From Dehalogenimonas sp. THU2 (GTDB lineage: Bacteria; Chloroflexota; Dehalococcoidia; Dehalococcoidales; Dehalococcoidaceae): 64,000 nucleotides of DNA. Location of the stretch: the NCBI RefSeq assembly GCF_039749495.1, contig NZ_JBDLLU010000010.1:17483-81482 (forward strand), given 5' to 3'. Of the stretch, positions 1-7,451 are shown piece after piece (the first letter of the stretch is position 1; the number at the start of each line of letters is the position of its first letter). Under the pieces are notes generated by a model. The model ran no database searches, had not been told where the DNA came from, and was given only the letters and a program-made list of their open reading frames with translations. The translations under genes were made by a program, and so were the position numbers.

Positions 1-806
1 ATGATATGGTGCCACGAATAATCCGCAGTGAAGGCGTTTTCGTAATCGCCGGAAGTAGCAATGCAATCATTGGACGTCTGCAACACTTCATAGTAGCCGG
101 CCAGCGCCCGCGGGTGGGTCAGGCCGATCTTCCAAGGCTGGCCGTCCTGCCGCATGCCGCGAAGTGACATGTCGCCACCGGCTTCCACCAGGACCTGGGT
201 AAGTCCGCGCGCCTTAAGCAGCGCCGCTGCCTGGTCGATGACATACCCCTTGGCGATGCCGTCGAGCGTCAGTCCCATGCCGGGTGCCGGGAGGCTGATA
301 GTACGGCCGTTTACCCCGATGTGGCGGTAATCGACCAGTTCCCTGGCGGTATCGATCGCCCGTTCGGAGGGCGGCTGGCCGCCGTCGGCGAAGGAGTCTC
401 CGTAAAGCGTCAGCAGCGGCAGCACGCTAACATCAAAAGCACCGCCGGTTAGCTCGGAAAAGGCGATGGCTTTCTGCACTACGCCAGCCAGTTCCGGTGA
501 AGCGTTGGCGATGAACCCGGTCCTGTTCAATATGGATAATTCACTGGCCGGGTCGTGGCGGGACAGCACCGCTGAGAGGCGCTCTATTTCCGCAAAAGCA
601 TCTTCAATCGCTGCTTTTGCCCGGTCCGTTTCGGTATCGATGAGCTTAATGGTGATGAAGGTGCCGAGAAGTGCCCGCGTCTCGGCGACTTCCTGAACCC
701 CACCGGACTCGATGAGTTCTTTGACTCCCAGTCCTCCGAGGGCCAATACCCCGGCGCCGATAGCGCTGAGGCGCACAAAATCACGGCGGTTCATTTTGTT
801 GGTCAT
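1..806 (-). CDS. apbE: FAD:protein FMN transferase (ApbE), 3' end cut by window edge
   Basis: This enzyme transfers FMN from FAD onto a threonine of exported or membrane flavoproteins. About 268 residues are visible and the frame runs open off the left edge. Family motifs are seen: a substrate-binding LDGIAKGYVID stretch and a VEAGGD metal-site motif. The N-terminus carries a twin-arginine signal (NRRDFVRL followed by a hydrophobic, Gly/Ala-rich segment), so the protein is probably exported folded by Tat; no lipobox Cys is seen, whereas many ApbE proteins are Sec lipoproteins. The start could be ATG 806 or ATG 794 (MNRRDF). It follows the GltD-like gene by about 20 bp and ends a run containing two FMN-binding membrane proteins, which are its likely substrates. 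The family call is sure; the substrate is inference. Confidence 0.93.
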   Translation of the reverse strand, partial: MTNKMNRRDFVRLSAIGAGVLALGGLGVKELIESGGVQEVAETRALLGTFITIKLIDTETDRAKAAIEDAFAEIERLSAVLSRHDPASELSILNRTGFIANASPELAGVVQKAIAFSELTGGAFDVSVLPLLTLYGDSFADGGQPPSERAIDTARELVDYRHIGVNGRTISLPAPGMGLTLDGIAKGYVIDQAAALLKARGLTQVLVEAGGDMSLRGMRQDGQPWKIGLTHPRALAGYYEVLQTSNDCIATSGDYENAFTADYSWHHI

Positions 807-828
807 ATCATTTTCCCTTTTTTCACGA

Positions 829-2613
829 TTACAGTTCGCCCAGCTTTGACAGCAGGACCGCCGCGATCAGCACTACCCCCACGGCTACGAGGGCGGTCAG
901 TACCGTGGCGTAGCGCTTGCCGCCGGCATCTTTGATCTCGGCCGCTTTTTTGGCTGTTTCATATCCCGCGCCCGGTGTGATGGCGTTCCAATAACAAGTC
1001 TCGATGCAGCGGCCGCAGAACACGCAGACGCCGGTATCGAGCCGGTAGTCCTTCAACTCGTAGGTCAGATCGCATTTCAGACAGCGCCCGGCGTCGGCCA
1101 CGGCCGCGGTGGCCGGCAGCGTCTGCTCGGAAGCCGCCAGGCTGCCGTCGTCCGCCCGGATCTGTTTGACCGGGACGGCGGGCGGGAATTTGCTCCGGAA
1201 CTCCCGGATCGGCGTAAGCGCCCTGGCTGATTCCGGCGGTGCCAATCGCTGGTCTAAATCGCCACTCCCGCCAAAGTATCTGTCCATGGCGGCGGCAACC
1301 CAGCGGGCAGCGGCAATGGACTCGACCACTGAGCGCTGCTCGTTGACCGCATCGCCGGCAGCGAAAACGCTGGGACCGACTTCCATGGGACCTACCGGCG
1401 CACCATCGGCTCCCAGGGCCGAAACGACGTAGTCAGCGGTAAAAACTTCTTCGGCAGCGGGCAACGGATCGTAATCCAGTTCACCTTCCGCATCATAACC
1501 CAGAGCACGTATCTTACGTGCCCCCACCCCCAAGACCCGACCTTCCCCGGCGATCACCCGGTAGAATAGCGATGAAGAGTGGGTGATGACGCCTTCAGCC
1601 AGGGCTTCGTCGATCTCCCACGGATCGGCTTCGGCGCCGCCGGTATGTTCCTGGCCGAAAATATGGACCTCGCCGGCACCGCTGTGTACCGCGGCAAGTG
1701 CCGCTTTGAAAGCCACGGAACCGCCGCCGAGTACAGCGACCCGTTTGCCGGTTTCGATCTTCCATCCGGTCTCGATGTTCTTAATGAATGATTCTCCGTC
1801 GATGACCCCTTCGCTCCGGGCACCGGGGATCGGCAGCTTGAGCGATTTACCCCAGCCCTTTACACCAATAGCCAAAGCTATGCCATCAAAACCTTCACCC
1901 AAGAGAGCCGCGACCGATTCGACTGTCGAGTTGGTTCTGATCTCGACGCCCAGGCTTTCGATGATGTTGATCTCAGCAGTTACCACATCCTTGGGCAACT
2001 GGTAGTACGGTATGCTGGACAGCATCTTGCCGCCTTTGTCCGGCAAGGCTTCGAAAACGGTGACCTGGTGACCGAGCAGCGTCAGGTAATAGGCGATGGA
2101 AAGTCCGGCCGGTCCGGACCCAATGACCGCCGCTCTCTTACCGGTAGGCGGAGCAATTTGAAGCTGCTGCCGCCATAGGCCCGAGTCGTTGGCCGCGGCA
2201 AATCGCTTGAGTGCCCGCAGAAGGAGCGACCCCTCGTACTTGCCCCGCTGGCATTCGGACTCACAGGGGCGCCGGCAGACATGCCCCAGCACCAGGGGGA
2301 ACGGCACCCGCTCACGCATCACCGCTGCGGCTTCGGCAAATTTCCCTTCGGCGATGAAGCGGACGTAACGGGAAGCGTCGAGACCCGCAGGGCAGGCTTG
2401 TGAGCAGGGGGCGGCTCGCATCCTTTTGGTCAGTTCCATGGTTCGGTCAAGGGTGATGGCGTCGACCGGGCAAATGCGGCTGCAACGCCCGCAGGCTGTA
2501 CATTTAGCTTCCGACCAGTTGAATTCCTCATGACGGCCGAAACTGTGCGTCCGGCGTCCGACCCGGGCTTCCGGAACTATCACGGCGGCGGTTTTGGTAT
2601 CTATCTTGGCCAT
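829..2613 (-). CDS. GltD-like FAD/[4Fe-4S] oxidoreductase with C-terminal membrane helix
   Basis: A 594-residue iron-sulfur flavoprotein. In order: an N-terminal ferredoxin cluster (Cys38, 41, 44, 48), the GltD-type cysteine region (Cys70, 74, 113, 117, 121), an FAD Rossmann motif GSGPAG near 165-170, a second dinucleotide motif GGGSV near 296-300, a C-terminal Cys-rich segment (about 515-550) with a second ferredoxin-like cluster, and one hydrophobic helix at about 569-588. Glutamate synthase small subunits and NfnB/SudA-like proteins pass electrons between NAD(P)H and ferredoxin; the added ferredoxin cluster and membrane anchor are unusual for them. It lies 20 bp after an RdhC/NosR-like gene and just before apbE. 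I infer a cytoplasmic-face module that feeds NAD(P)H or ferredoxin electrons into the adjacent membrane flavoprotein. It is not a glutamate synthase subunit, as no gltB is near. Confidence 0.8.
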   Translation of the reverse strand: MAKIDTKTAAVIVPEARVGRRTHSFGRHEEFNWSEAKCTACGRCSRICPVDAITLDRTMELTKRMRAAPCSQACPAGLDASRYVRFIAEGKFAEAAAVMRERVPFPLVLGHVCRRPCESECQRGKYEGSLLLRALKRFAAANDSGLWRQQLQIAPPTGKRAAVIGSGPAGLSIAYYLTLLGHQVTVFEALPDKGGKMLSSIPYYQLPKDVVTAEINIIESLGVEIRTNSTVESVAALLGEGFDGIALAIGVKGWGKSLKLPIPGARSEGVIDGESFIKNIETGWKIETGKRVAVLGGGSVAFKAALAAVHSGAGEVHIFGQEHTGGAEADPWEIDEALAEGVITHSSSLFYRVIAGEGRVLGVGARKIRALGYDAEGELDYDPLPAAEEVFTADYVVSALGADGAPVGPMEVGPSVFAAGDAVNEQRSVVESIAAARWVAAAMDRYFGGSGDLDQRLAPPESARALTPIREFRSKFPPAVPVKQIRADDGSLAASEQTLPATAAVADAGRCLKCDLTYELKDYRLDTGVCVFCGRCIETCYWNAITPGAGYETAKKAAEIKDAGGKRYATVLTALVAVGVVLIAAVLLSKLGEL

Positions 2614-2633
2614 TGATTCTCCTTCGCGGCAGC

Positions 2634-3827
2634 CTAACGTGCCGTCAACCGTCCGAATATGCCGGCAAACCAGGCCCTTATTTTAAGTATTACGTCCATG
2701 GTGGCGCCCACCGGACAGAGATAATGGCACCAGAAATCATGAATGAACATTGCTATTCCCAGCATTGCGACAACCAATAACCACTGAACAAGATTACCCT
2801 CGAGACTGAACAGGGTATTCCATGGTTCAAACACAGAGAGCTGCGGCTGGCGGAAAACGAGCACCAGTATCACCACCGCCCACAGGATAACGTACCGAGT
2901 GTTGCGTAGCGCCAGTTGTCGCCGGGTCACCGGACGAACTTTACCGCCAGCGATAAAATAAGCACCTTCCTGGAGAGCGCAGAACGGGCATATCCAGAAA
3001 CACCAGAAGTTTTTGGCAAAGATCAGTGCCAGCCCGATGATACCGAAAACCAGGATATAGAGATACAGGTTGGTTACCGGTGAGGGTGCGTAGCCGATAG
3101 GGAATACGACAAAGTTAATCAGAGACAGCATACCCTTGAGTGCGATACCGAAGATGATAAGACCGAACCAAAGCATTGCGTTACGTGGCCACCGCATCTT
3201 TCTAAGTCCTGGTATTATTCTCAAAGCCACCACTAAACTGAGACCGATGAGGAGGAGATACTCCGGCGGTCCGAGCTTGATCTGTTCTTTTTGGCCGACG
3301 AATGGTTGACCCAGATGTTCGGCCAACAACAAACGGCCATCATACACACCCTGGGCAATCCCGCGGGCTGAACGGGTAGCTCCGGCGACGCTATCGATAT
3401 CTTCACCAAGAGTAAAGGGATCGGTAAATGTCCGGCCGATATACTGGCTGAAATAATCGTTATCGAAGATACGCGCGTACCAACTAGGTGTCTCCTGATC
3501 TTCTGGCACAAGTATGTTTAAAATAGTTCCATCGTTATCCCACGCTGCCGTCACCAGCATCGGGCCTCCGTAACCCTGACCTTGGCCGGCAGTGATATAG
3601 CCGATCTGGGAACCATTGGCTAAGGCGGAAAATAGATACTGATTATCGGCAGGCCGGCTTGAGATAAGCTCAAAAGAGCTTGCCTCCGGCATTGTCTCTG
3701 GCAGATAGGTTTCAACATCCGTTGAGAGAGTTAGTTCACCGAACAACCATGCACCGAGGAAACTAAAAATCACACCGGCGACGAGGAGTTTTTTCCCATG
3801 GAGTGTCCAGAAATCGTTCCGCGCCAA
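2634..3827 (-). CDS. NosR/RdhC-like membrane FMN-binding polyferredoxin (copy B)
   Basis: A 397-residue membrane protein. An N-terminal helix (about 13-30) precedes an extracytoplasmic FMN-binding domain whose flavinylation motif reads DSVAGAT (Thr151 as likely attachment site, though Ala rather than Ser/Thr precedes the Gly). About five more helices follow (about 190-365), with two CX3CP motifs (Cys276/280 and Cys367/371) for iron-sulfur binding. This architecture is that of NosR/NirI and of RdhC/PceC/CprC proteins encoded with reductive dehalogenases. The start is TTG 3827, supported by a GAGAGGG sequence upstream. It is a paralog of the gene at 4026-5255, with similar length and order of motifs. 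Likely role: moving electrons across the membrane to an exported acceptor. No rdhA is in view, so a dehalogenation role is inference. Confidence 0.85.
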   Translation of the reverse strand: MARNDFWTLHGKKLLVAGVIFSFLGAWLFGELTLSTDVETYLPETMPEASSFELISSRPADNQYLFSALANGSQIGYITAGQGQGYGGPMLVTAAWDNDGTILNILVPEDQETPSWYARIFDNDYFSQYIGRTFTDPFTLGEDIDSVAGATRSARGIAQGVYDGRLLLAEHLGQPFVGQKEQIKLGPPEYLLLIGLSLVVALRIIPGLRKMRWPRNAMLWFGLIIFGIALKGMLSLINFVVFPIGYAPSPVTNLYLYILVFGIIGLALIFAKNFWCFWICPFCALQEGAYFIAGGKVRPVTRRQLALRNTRYVILWAVVILVLVFRQPQLSVFEPWNTLFSLEGNLVQWLLVVAMLGIAMFIHDFWCHYLCPVGATMDVILKIRAWFAGIFGRLTAR

Positions 3828-3951
3828 CTCAAACCCTCTCTTTTATGCCCCGGATAACCCCGCCATGTCCGAGGAAAATACCACTGTAATCTGCCATTAC
3901 AATACTGGTTAAGAAGGATAGCACTGGCCTCCTCCGGAGTCAAACCCGCCT

Positions 3952-4083
3952 CTACCCCAGCACGACCGCCACTTTATTGAAAATAACGTAGAGCGCTATC
4001 ACGAACCCCGTACCGGCTAATAGTGCTACGAAGATGTTCGCGGTGCGTCGTGGCTTGCCGCGGATTTGTTGTTTTTGTGCCAT
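3952..4083 (-). CDS. small single-helix membrane protein, 43 aa
   Basis: This short ORF begins at ATG 4083, inside the 3' end of the preceding RdhC-like gene (stop at 4026), in another frame. It encodes a basic N-terminus (KQQIRGKPRR) followed by one hydrophobic helix (about residues 15-36). The overlap of about 58 bp suggests translational coupling. Reductive dehalogenases use small membrane anchors (RdhB), but those are about 90 residues with two or three helices, so this is not called RdhB. It may be a small subunit or stabiliser of the membrane flavoprotein. Codon use and the clean membrane-helix pattern favour a real gene, but its shortness keeps confidence moderate. Confidence 0.5.
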   Translation of the reverse strand: MAQKQQIRGKPRRTANIFVALLAGTGFVIALYVIFNKVAVVLG

Positions 4084-5255
4084 AGTTCGATAACCCCCCG
4101 GCGGACTCTTAAAATGATATCCATGACCGCGCCGATCGGACAGAGATAATGACACCAAAAGTCATAGATAAAGATAGCGGCACCTAGGGCGAAAATCATC
4201 AACACCCATTGATCGGCGGTACCTTTCAAACTAAAGAGCACGTTCCATGGTTCAAAAACCGATACCGACGGATTCTTCAGTGCCAGGACCAGGAACAGAG
4301 CGATGAACAAGAGCAGATAACGCGCGTTCCGCAGAAATTTGAACCACTTGACGTCGGGCTGGATTCTTACACGGAATATGGAATGTATCAATTCCTGAAC
4401 TGCTACATATGGACAAAGCCAGAAACAATAAAAATTCTTGCCCAGTACGACCGCCAGACCTAATATACCGAAGACAATGATGTATATCATGATGAACGTT
4501 TCCACAGGAGGTGCGTAACCCACCAGCCATGCGGCGATGTTGGTCAGACTCAGGGGTACTGAAAGCCAGATACCGAAAACCACCAGGCTGTAGGCAAGCA
4601 TGGTACCCCGCGCCCATGTGAGTCGCCTGAACAGGGGTATGGTCCGCAGTAACACAACCGATAAGATGCCCGCGATAACGGCGATCTCCGGCGTCCCGAA
4701 CTGGATGGGGTCACCCGGTCCTGTGAAAGGTTGACCCAGGTGACTGGCCAAAACGCCGCGACCGGCACGCACCCCTACCGCGACGCCGTTGGAGGAGACA
4801 GTTGAGCCAGTGGCGGCGTCGATATCTTCGTTCAGCCGTAACGGTTCGATGAAACCGCGCCCGTTGTACTGTTGAAAAAAGCCTCGCTGTTCCAACGCGC
4901 GCCACCAGGGAATATCCTCGTGGTGTTCCGGAACCGTGACGCCGGTAATGACGCCGTCCAGGGTCCAGTTGACCAGCACCGTCATCGGCCCACCGTAACC
5001 GGGTCCCTCTGCGGCGGTGACATAACTCAGATCCTGTCCATCGGCGTCCCTTGCCACGAACAAGACTGTGCCACCGCTGGAGCGCAAGGCATTAAAAGTT
5101 ACGGCGCCGGGTACGCTGTCCGGTAAAAAAGGTTCGAAGCCGGATAAACCGTGACTGAACTGCCCATAAATGGCGGCGCCCAGCAGCGCCACCACCGCCA
5201 GAGCGAAGACTGCCCTGGAGACATGACGTTTGAACAAGCTACCGGTTGGCACCAT
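4026..5255 (-). CDS. NosR/RdhC-like membrane FMN-binding polyferredoxin (copy A)
   Basis: A 409-residue membrane protein with the same plan as the neighbour at 2634: N-terminal helix (about 13-31), extracytoplasmic FMN-binding domain with the motif TGST (149-152, Thr152 the expected FMN-carrying residue), then about five helices and two CX3CP iron-sulfur motifs (Cys277/281 and Cys368/372). The families are FMN_bind and the NosR-type 4Fe-4S domain. PceC of organohalide respirers has this layout and a covalently bound FMN. The gene lies downstream of tatC but behind a terminator at 5363-5385, so it should have its own promoter in 5256-5362. The SD before ATG 5255 is weak. It is the first gene of the electron-transfer cluster. 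Confidence 0.87.
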   Translation of the reverse strand: MVPTGSLFKRHVSRAVFALAVVALLGAAIYGQFSHGLSGFEPFLPDSVPGAVTFNALRSSGGTVLFVARDADGQDLSYVTAAEGPGYGGPMTVLVNWTLDGVITGVTVPEHHEDIPWWRALEQRGFFQQYNGRGFIEPLRLNEDIDAATGSTVSSNGVAVGVRAGRGVLASHLGQPFTGPGDPIQFGTPEIAVIAGILSVVLLRTIPLFRRLTWARGTMLAYSLVVFGIWLSVPLSLTNIAAWLVGYAPPVETFIMIYIIVFGILGLAVVLGKNFYCFWLCPYVAVQELIHSIFRVRIQPDVKWFKFLRNARYLLLFIALFLVLALKNPSVSVFEPWNVLFSLKGTADQWVLMIFALGAAIFIYDFWCHYLCPIGAVMDIILRVRRGVIELWHKNNKSAASHDAPRTSS

Positions 5256-5362
5256 CGTCTCGTTCGAGTAATTTTAGTATTGAGGGAAGTCCCTCGAATC
5301 CGTCTGTCATGCTCATCAGTAATTAGTAAGGTGTAAATTATTTACCGGTTACCAGTAGTAGC

Positions 5363-5385
5363 AAAAAACCCGACTTTCCGTCGGG
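5363..5385 (-). terminator. intrinsic terminator after tatC
   Basis: Read on the minus strand, a perfect 6-bp stem (CCCGAC/GTCGGG, 5-nt loop) is followed directly by six T residues. It lies about 55 bp after the tatC stop and separates the tat operon from the flavoprotein cluster. Confidence 0.85.
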
Positions 5386-5440
5386 TAATGGCTGGGGGAA
5401 AACCGCCGCTATTATATGCCTACACCCAGGAGGTTACAAA

Positions 5441-6208
5441 TCAGGCAGCCGTAGCCGGTTTTCGCCGACCGATGATACGGGTGAGCCAGATGGAAATTTC
5501 GTACAAAACGATTAACGGAGCAGCGATCAATGTCTGGGTGATGGGGTCCAGGGTTGGCGTTATGAAAGCGGAGAGGACGAACGCCAAAACAAACCATATC
5601 TTGCGCTTCGAAGCCAGCCATTTTGAACTTACAATGCCGACCACCGACAGGGTACCTAAAATGATCGGCATTTCAAAGGCTAGCCCAATAGCAACTAAGA
5701 GCCTTAGTACCAGATCGATATATGTGCTGATGCGGGGTGCTACCGTAACAATATCACTGCCAAATTCAAAGAGAAAGAACATAGTGACCGGCAGCGCCAA
5801 AAAATAAGCGAATGCGACGCCGGCAAGAAATAGACTGACGATAAATGGGAAAGTGGTAAAAATTATCTTTTTTTCTTTAGGAGTGAAGGCTGGCGACAGG
5901 AAAGCAAAAAATTGGTATAGCACCCAAGGCATGGCTATGATAAAACCGGCAGTCAGGGCGACCCGGAAATAGACGCTGATATATTCGAGAACGTCGATTG
6001 ACTGAACGTTATCGGCAAGTTCACCTGCAGGCTCCAGCAACATGAGGACAAGCTGGTCGCCGAAGAACATGGCGATAACCGTACCTGCCACTATACCGCC
6101 GATGGAGCGGAAAAAGCGCTGTCGCATCTCGGTGAAATGTTGGGTGATGGGCAGACGCTTTTCTTGGTCGGTCATATTATCGGTATGGCCCTTCTTAATT
6201 TCAGGCAA
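5441..6208 (-). CDS. tatC: Sec-independent protein translocase TatC
   Basis: TatC is the membrane receptor that binds twin-arginine signal peptides. The 255-residue protein shows the family pattern of six helices and recognisable segments: HFTEMRQRFFRS near the N-terminus (cytoplasmic signal-binding region), a helix with MPWVLYQFFAFLSPAFTPKEK, and FEMPIIL in the later part. It abuts the TatB-like gene (stop 6209, TatC start 6208), so they are cotranscribed. The N-terminal extension before the TatC core is about 20 residues. In this window the Tat signal on ApbE gives it one visible substrate; organohalide respirers also export RdhA this way. Confidence 0.96.
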   Translation of the reverse strand: MPEIKKGHTDNMTDQEKRLPITQHFTEMRQRFFRSIGGIVAGTVIAMFFGDQLVLMLLEPAGELADNVQSIDVLEYISVYFRVALTAGFIIAMPWVLYQFFAFLSPAFTPKEKKIIFTTFPFIVSLFLAGVAFAYFLALPVTMFFLFEFGSDIVTVAPRISTYIDLVLRLLVAIGLAFEMPIILGTLSVVGIVSSKWLASKRKIWFVLAFVLSAFITPTLDPITQTLIAAPLIVLYEISIWLTRIIGRRKPATAA

Positions 6209-6469
6209 TTATTTTTTATCGCTGCCGCTCAGGAATTTATCGAGGCTAGGGCTTGAGGAGGTACTTGGAGCCTTACCGGTGGACTTGGTCGGGGAGCTGT
6301 CGATTGCCTTTGTAAACTCCTTAGTCATCTCAGTGGTGATCTTGCGAAAACTACGTACGAACTCACCGGCTTTTTTGGCGAACTCGGGTATCCTGTTAGG
6401 CCCGAAAACAAGTGTGGCGATGACGAGGATCGTAATGATCTCGAATGTGCCCATGCCAAAAAAATTCAT
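6209..6469 (-). CDS. TatB-like twin-arginine translocase subunit
   Basis: An 86-residue protein with a short N-terminal helix (about 8-23), the hinge sequence FGPNRIPE, an amphipathic helix (about 30-55) and a Ser/Thr/Lys-rich tail. The FGPxxxPE hinge is more like TatB than the two TatA paralogs upstream (FGVGKLPQ and the divergent TGAAFVPA). TatA and TatB are hard to tell apart without alignment, so the B assignment is tentative. It sits directly before tatC with no gap. Confidence 0.85.
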   Translation of the reverse strand: MNFFGMGTFEIITILVIATLVFGPNRIPEFAKKAGEFVRSFRKITTEMTKEFTKAIDSSPTKSTGKAPSTSSSPSLDKFLSGSDKK

Positions 6470-6510
6470 CTAGCCACCTATGCCTTATCGCTCAAGAATG
6501 ATCCGGCGCC

Positions 6511-6753
6511 TTAGCCGGTCTTCGTGCCTTCTTTACTATCCCGAGCCCTGCGGTTGACCTCTTTGGCGGCAATGCCGTCTTCCAGTTTGGTCACCACCTT
6601 GGTTTTTTCGGTTTTGTCTTCGCCGCCGACCGCGCTCCGCAACTGGCGGACGCCTTTGCCCAGAGTTCTGCCCACCGCCGGGACGAAGGCCGCCCCGGTG
6701 ATCAGCAATATAATAACAATGATCAGTATAATTTCAAAAGGTCCGAATCGCAT
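6511..6753 (-). CDS. divergent TatA-family protein
   Basis: An 80-residue TatA/E-like protein: N-terminal helix (about 5-22), a hinge, an amphipathic segment GRTLGKGVRQLRSAV, and a charged tail. The normal FG-x-x-x-P hinge is changed to TGAAFVPA. It is the middle one of three TatA-type genes in tandem, 41 bp before the TatB-like gene. A duplicated, diverged TatA could form a separate pore component or serve specialised cargo; that is inference. Confidence 0.82.
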   Translation of the reverse strand: MRFGPFEIILIIVIILLITGAAFVPAVGRTLGKGVRQLRSAVGGEDKTEKTKVVTKLEDGIAAKEVNRRARDSKEGTKTG

Positions 6754-6816
6754 GGCGATCCCCCTCCGGGAGTGTGTCCCCCGTAATGGCTGAGGCGCTC
6801 CAGCGCCTTTCCGGTA

Positions 6817-7071
6817 TTATGCCTTATCGGCGGTTTCGGTCTTGGGTTTTTCCTCGGTTTCCGGTTTGACGGCTACGATCTCGGTCTTAGCTTCGACCGG
6901 CTCTTCCTTCTTCTCTTCCTTAACTTCTTCCTCATCCTCACCGGATGAAGCCTTTTGGAAGGACTTCAGGCCTTTGCCCAGGGCTTCGCCGACCTGCGGT
7001 AACTTGCCGACACCAAAGATTAGAAGAACGATCACCAGGATTATGACTAACTCCATTGGTCCTAAGCGCAT
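6817..7071 (-). CDS. tatA: twin-arginine translocase subunit TatA
   Basis: An 84-residue canonical Tat[21 protein letters not shown] helix and hinge, amphipathic helix ending near residue 43, and a long Glu/Lys-rich acidic-basic tail. TatA polymers form the protein-conducting element of the Tat pathway. A good SD (GGAGG) precedes ATG 7071. It is the first gene of the operon tatA-tatA-tatB-like-tatC and lies behind the promoter at 7120-7149. Confidence 0.93.
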   Translation of the reverse strand: MRLGPMELVIILVIVLLIFGVGKLPQVGEALGKGLKSFQKASSGEDEEEVKEEKKEEPVEAKTEIVAVKPETEEKPKTETADKA

Positions 7072-7119
7072 TTGATACCTCCTGAATTTCGGTGCAGGTA
7101 ATTTCCACTAACTTAATAG

Positions 7120-7149
7120 ATGTTACTACGCCGTGCTCGGATTTGTCAA
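7120..7149 (-). promoter_or_regulatory. sigma70-type promoter of the tat operon
   Basis: On the minus strand, a consensus -35 TTGACA (7144-7149) and a -10 like TAACAT (7120-7125) are spaced by 18 bp, about 50 bp before the tatA start. Confidence 0.6.
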
Positions 7150-7184
7150 TCCTCACTAGACATAATATTGTTAAAATGCATCAT

Positions 7185-7217
7185 AAATTAGCAAACTCTT
7201 ACTTTGTTTGCTAATTT
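7185..7217. repeat. perfect 12-bp inverted repeat between tatA and recA
   Basis: AAATTAGCAAAC (7185-7196) and its exact complement GTTTGCTAATTT (7206-7217) flank a 9-bp loop in the 380-bp divergent intergenic region. No T-run follows, so a protein-binding site or a structured leader is more likely than a terminator. The rest of 7218-7393 shows no gene. Confidence 0.7.
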
Positions 7218-7393
7218 CAATTTTCCGACATCGTCCACGCCGTCGACAAACCCATTCTAACGGTCATAGGAATCTAAACACATTGAGTGTCCGCCGCTGC
7301 TGGTGCAATCTCCAACCTCCCACTCACGGCAGGATCGATAGACCTTGGAGCGACCAGAAAATAACCTGCCATTCACCTGCTATACCAGAACAC

Positions 7394-7423
7394 TTGTGTA
7401 AATAGCCGGGCATATGGTATCAT
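7394..7423 (+). promoter_or_regulatory. possible recA promoter
   Basis: TTGTGT (7394-7399) and TATCAT (7418-7423) with an 18-bp spacer lie about 28 bp before the recA ATG. No clear LexA palindrome is seen; the nearby AGAAC...TTGTGT is too imperfect to call. Confidence 0.4.
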
Positions 7424-7451
7424 AACCGCGGATAATTAAGGAACGGTGAAC

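Noticed and set aside
3828..3951. Short minus-strand peptide between the two RdhC-like genes
   Set aside because: A frame with plausible codons exists but it has no convincing start or SD and reads on into the next gene in another frame.
7380..7445. LexA box upstream of recA
   Set aside because: AGAACACTTGTGT is too asymmetric and no second copy occurs before dinB or recX.
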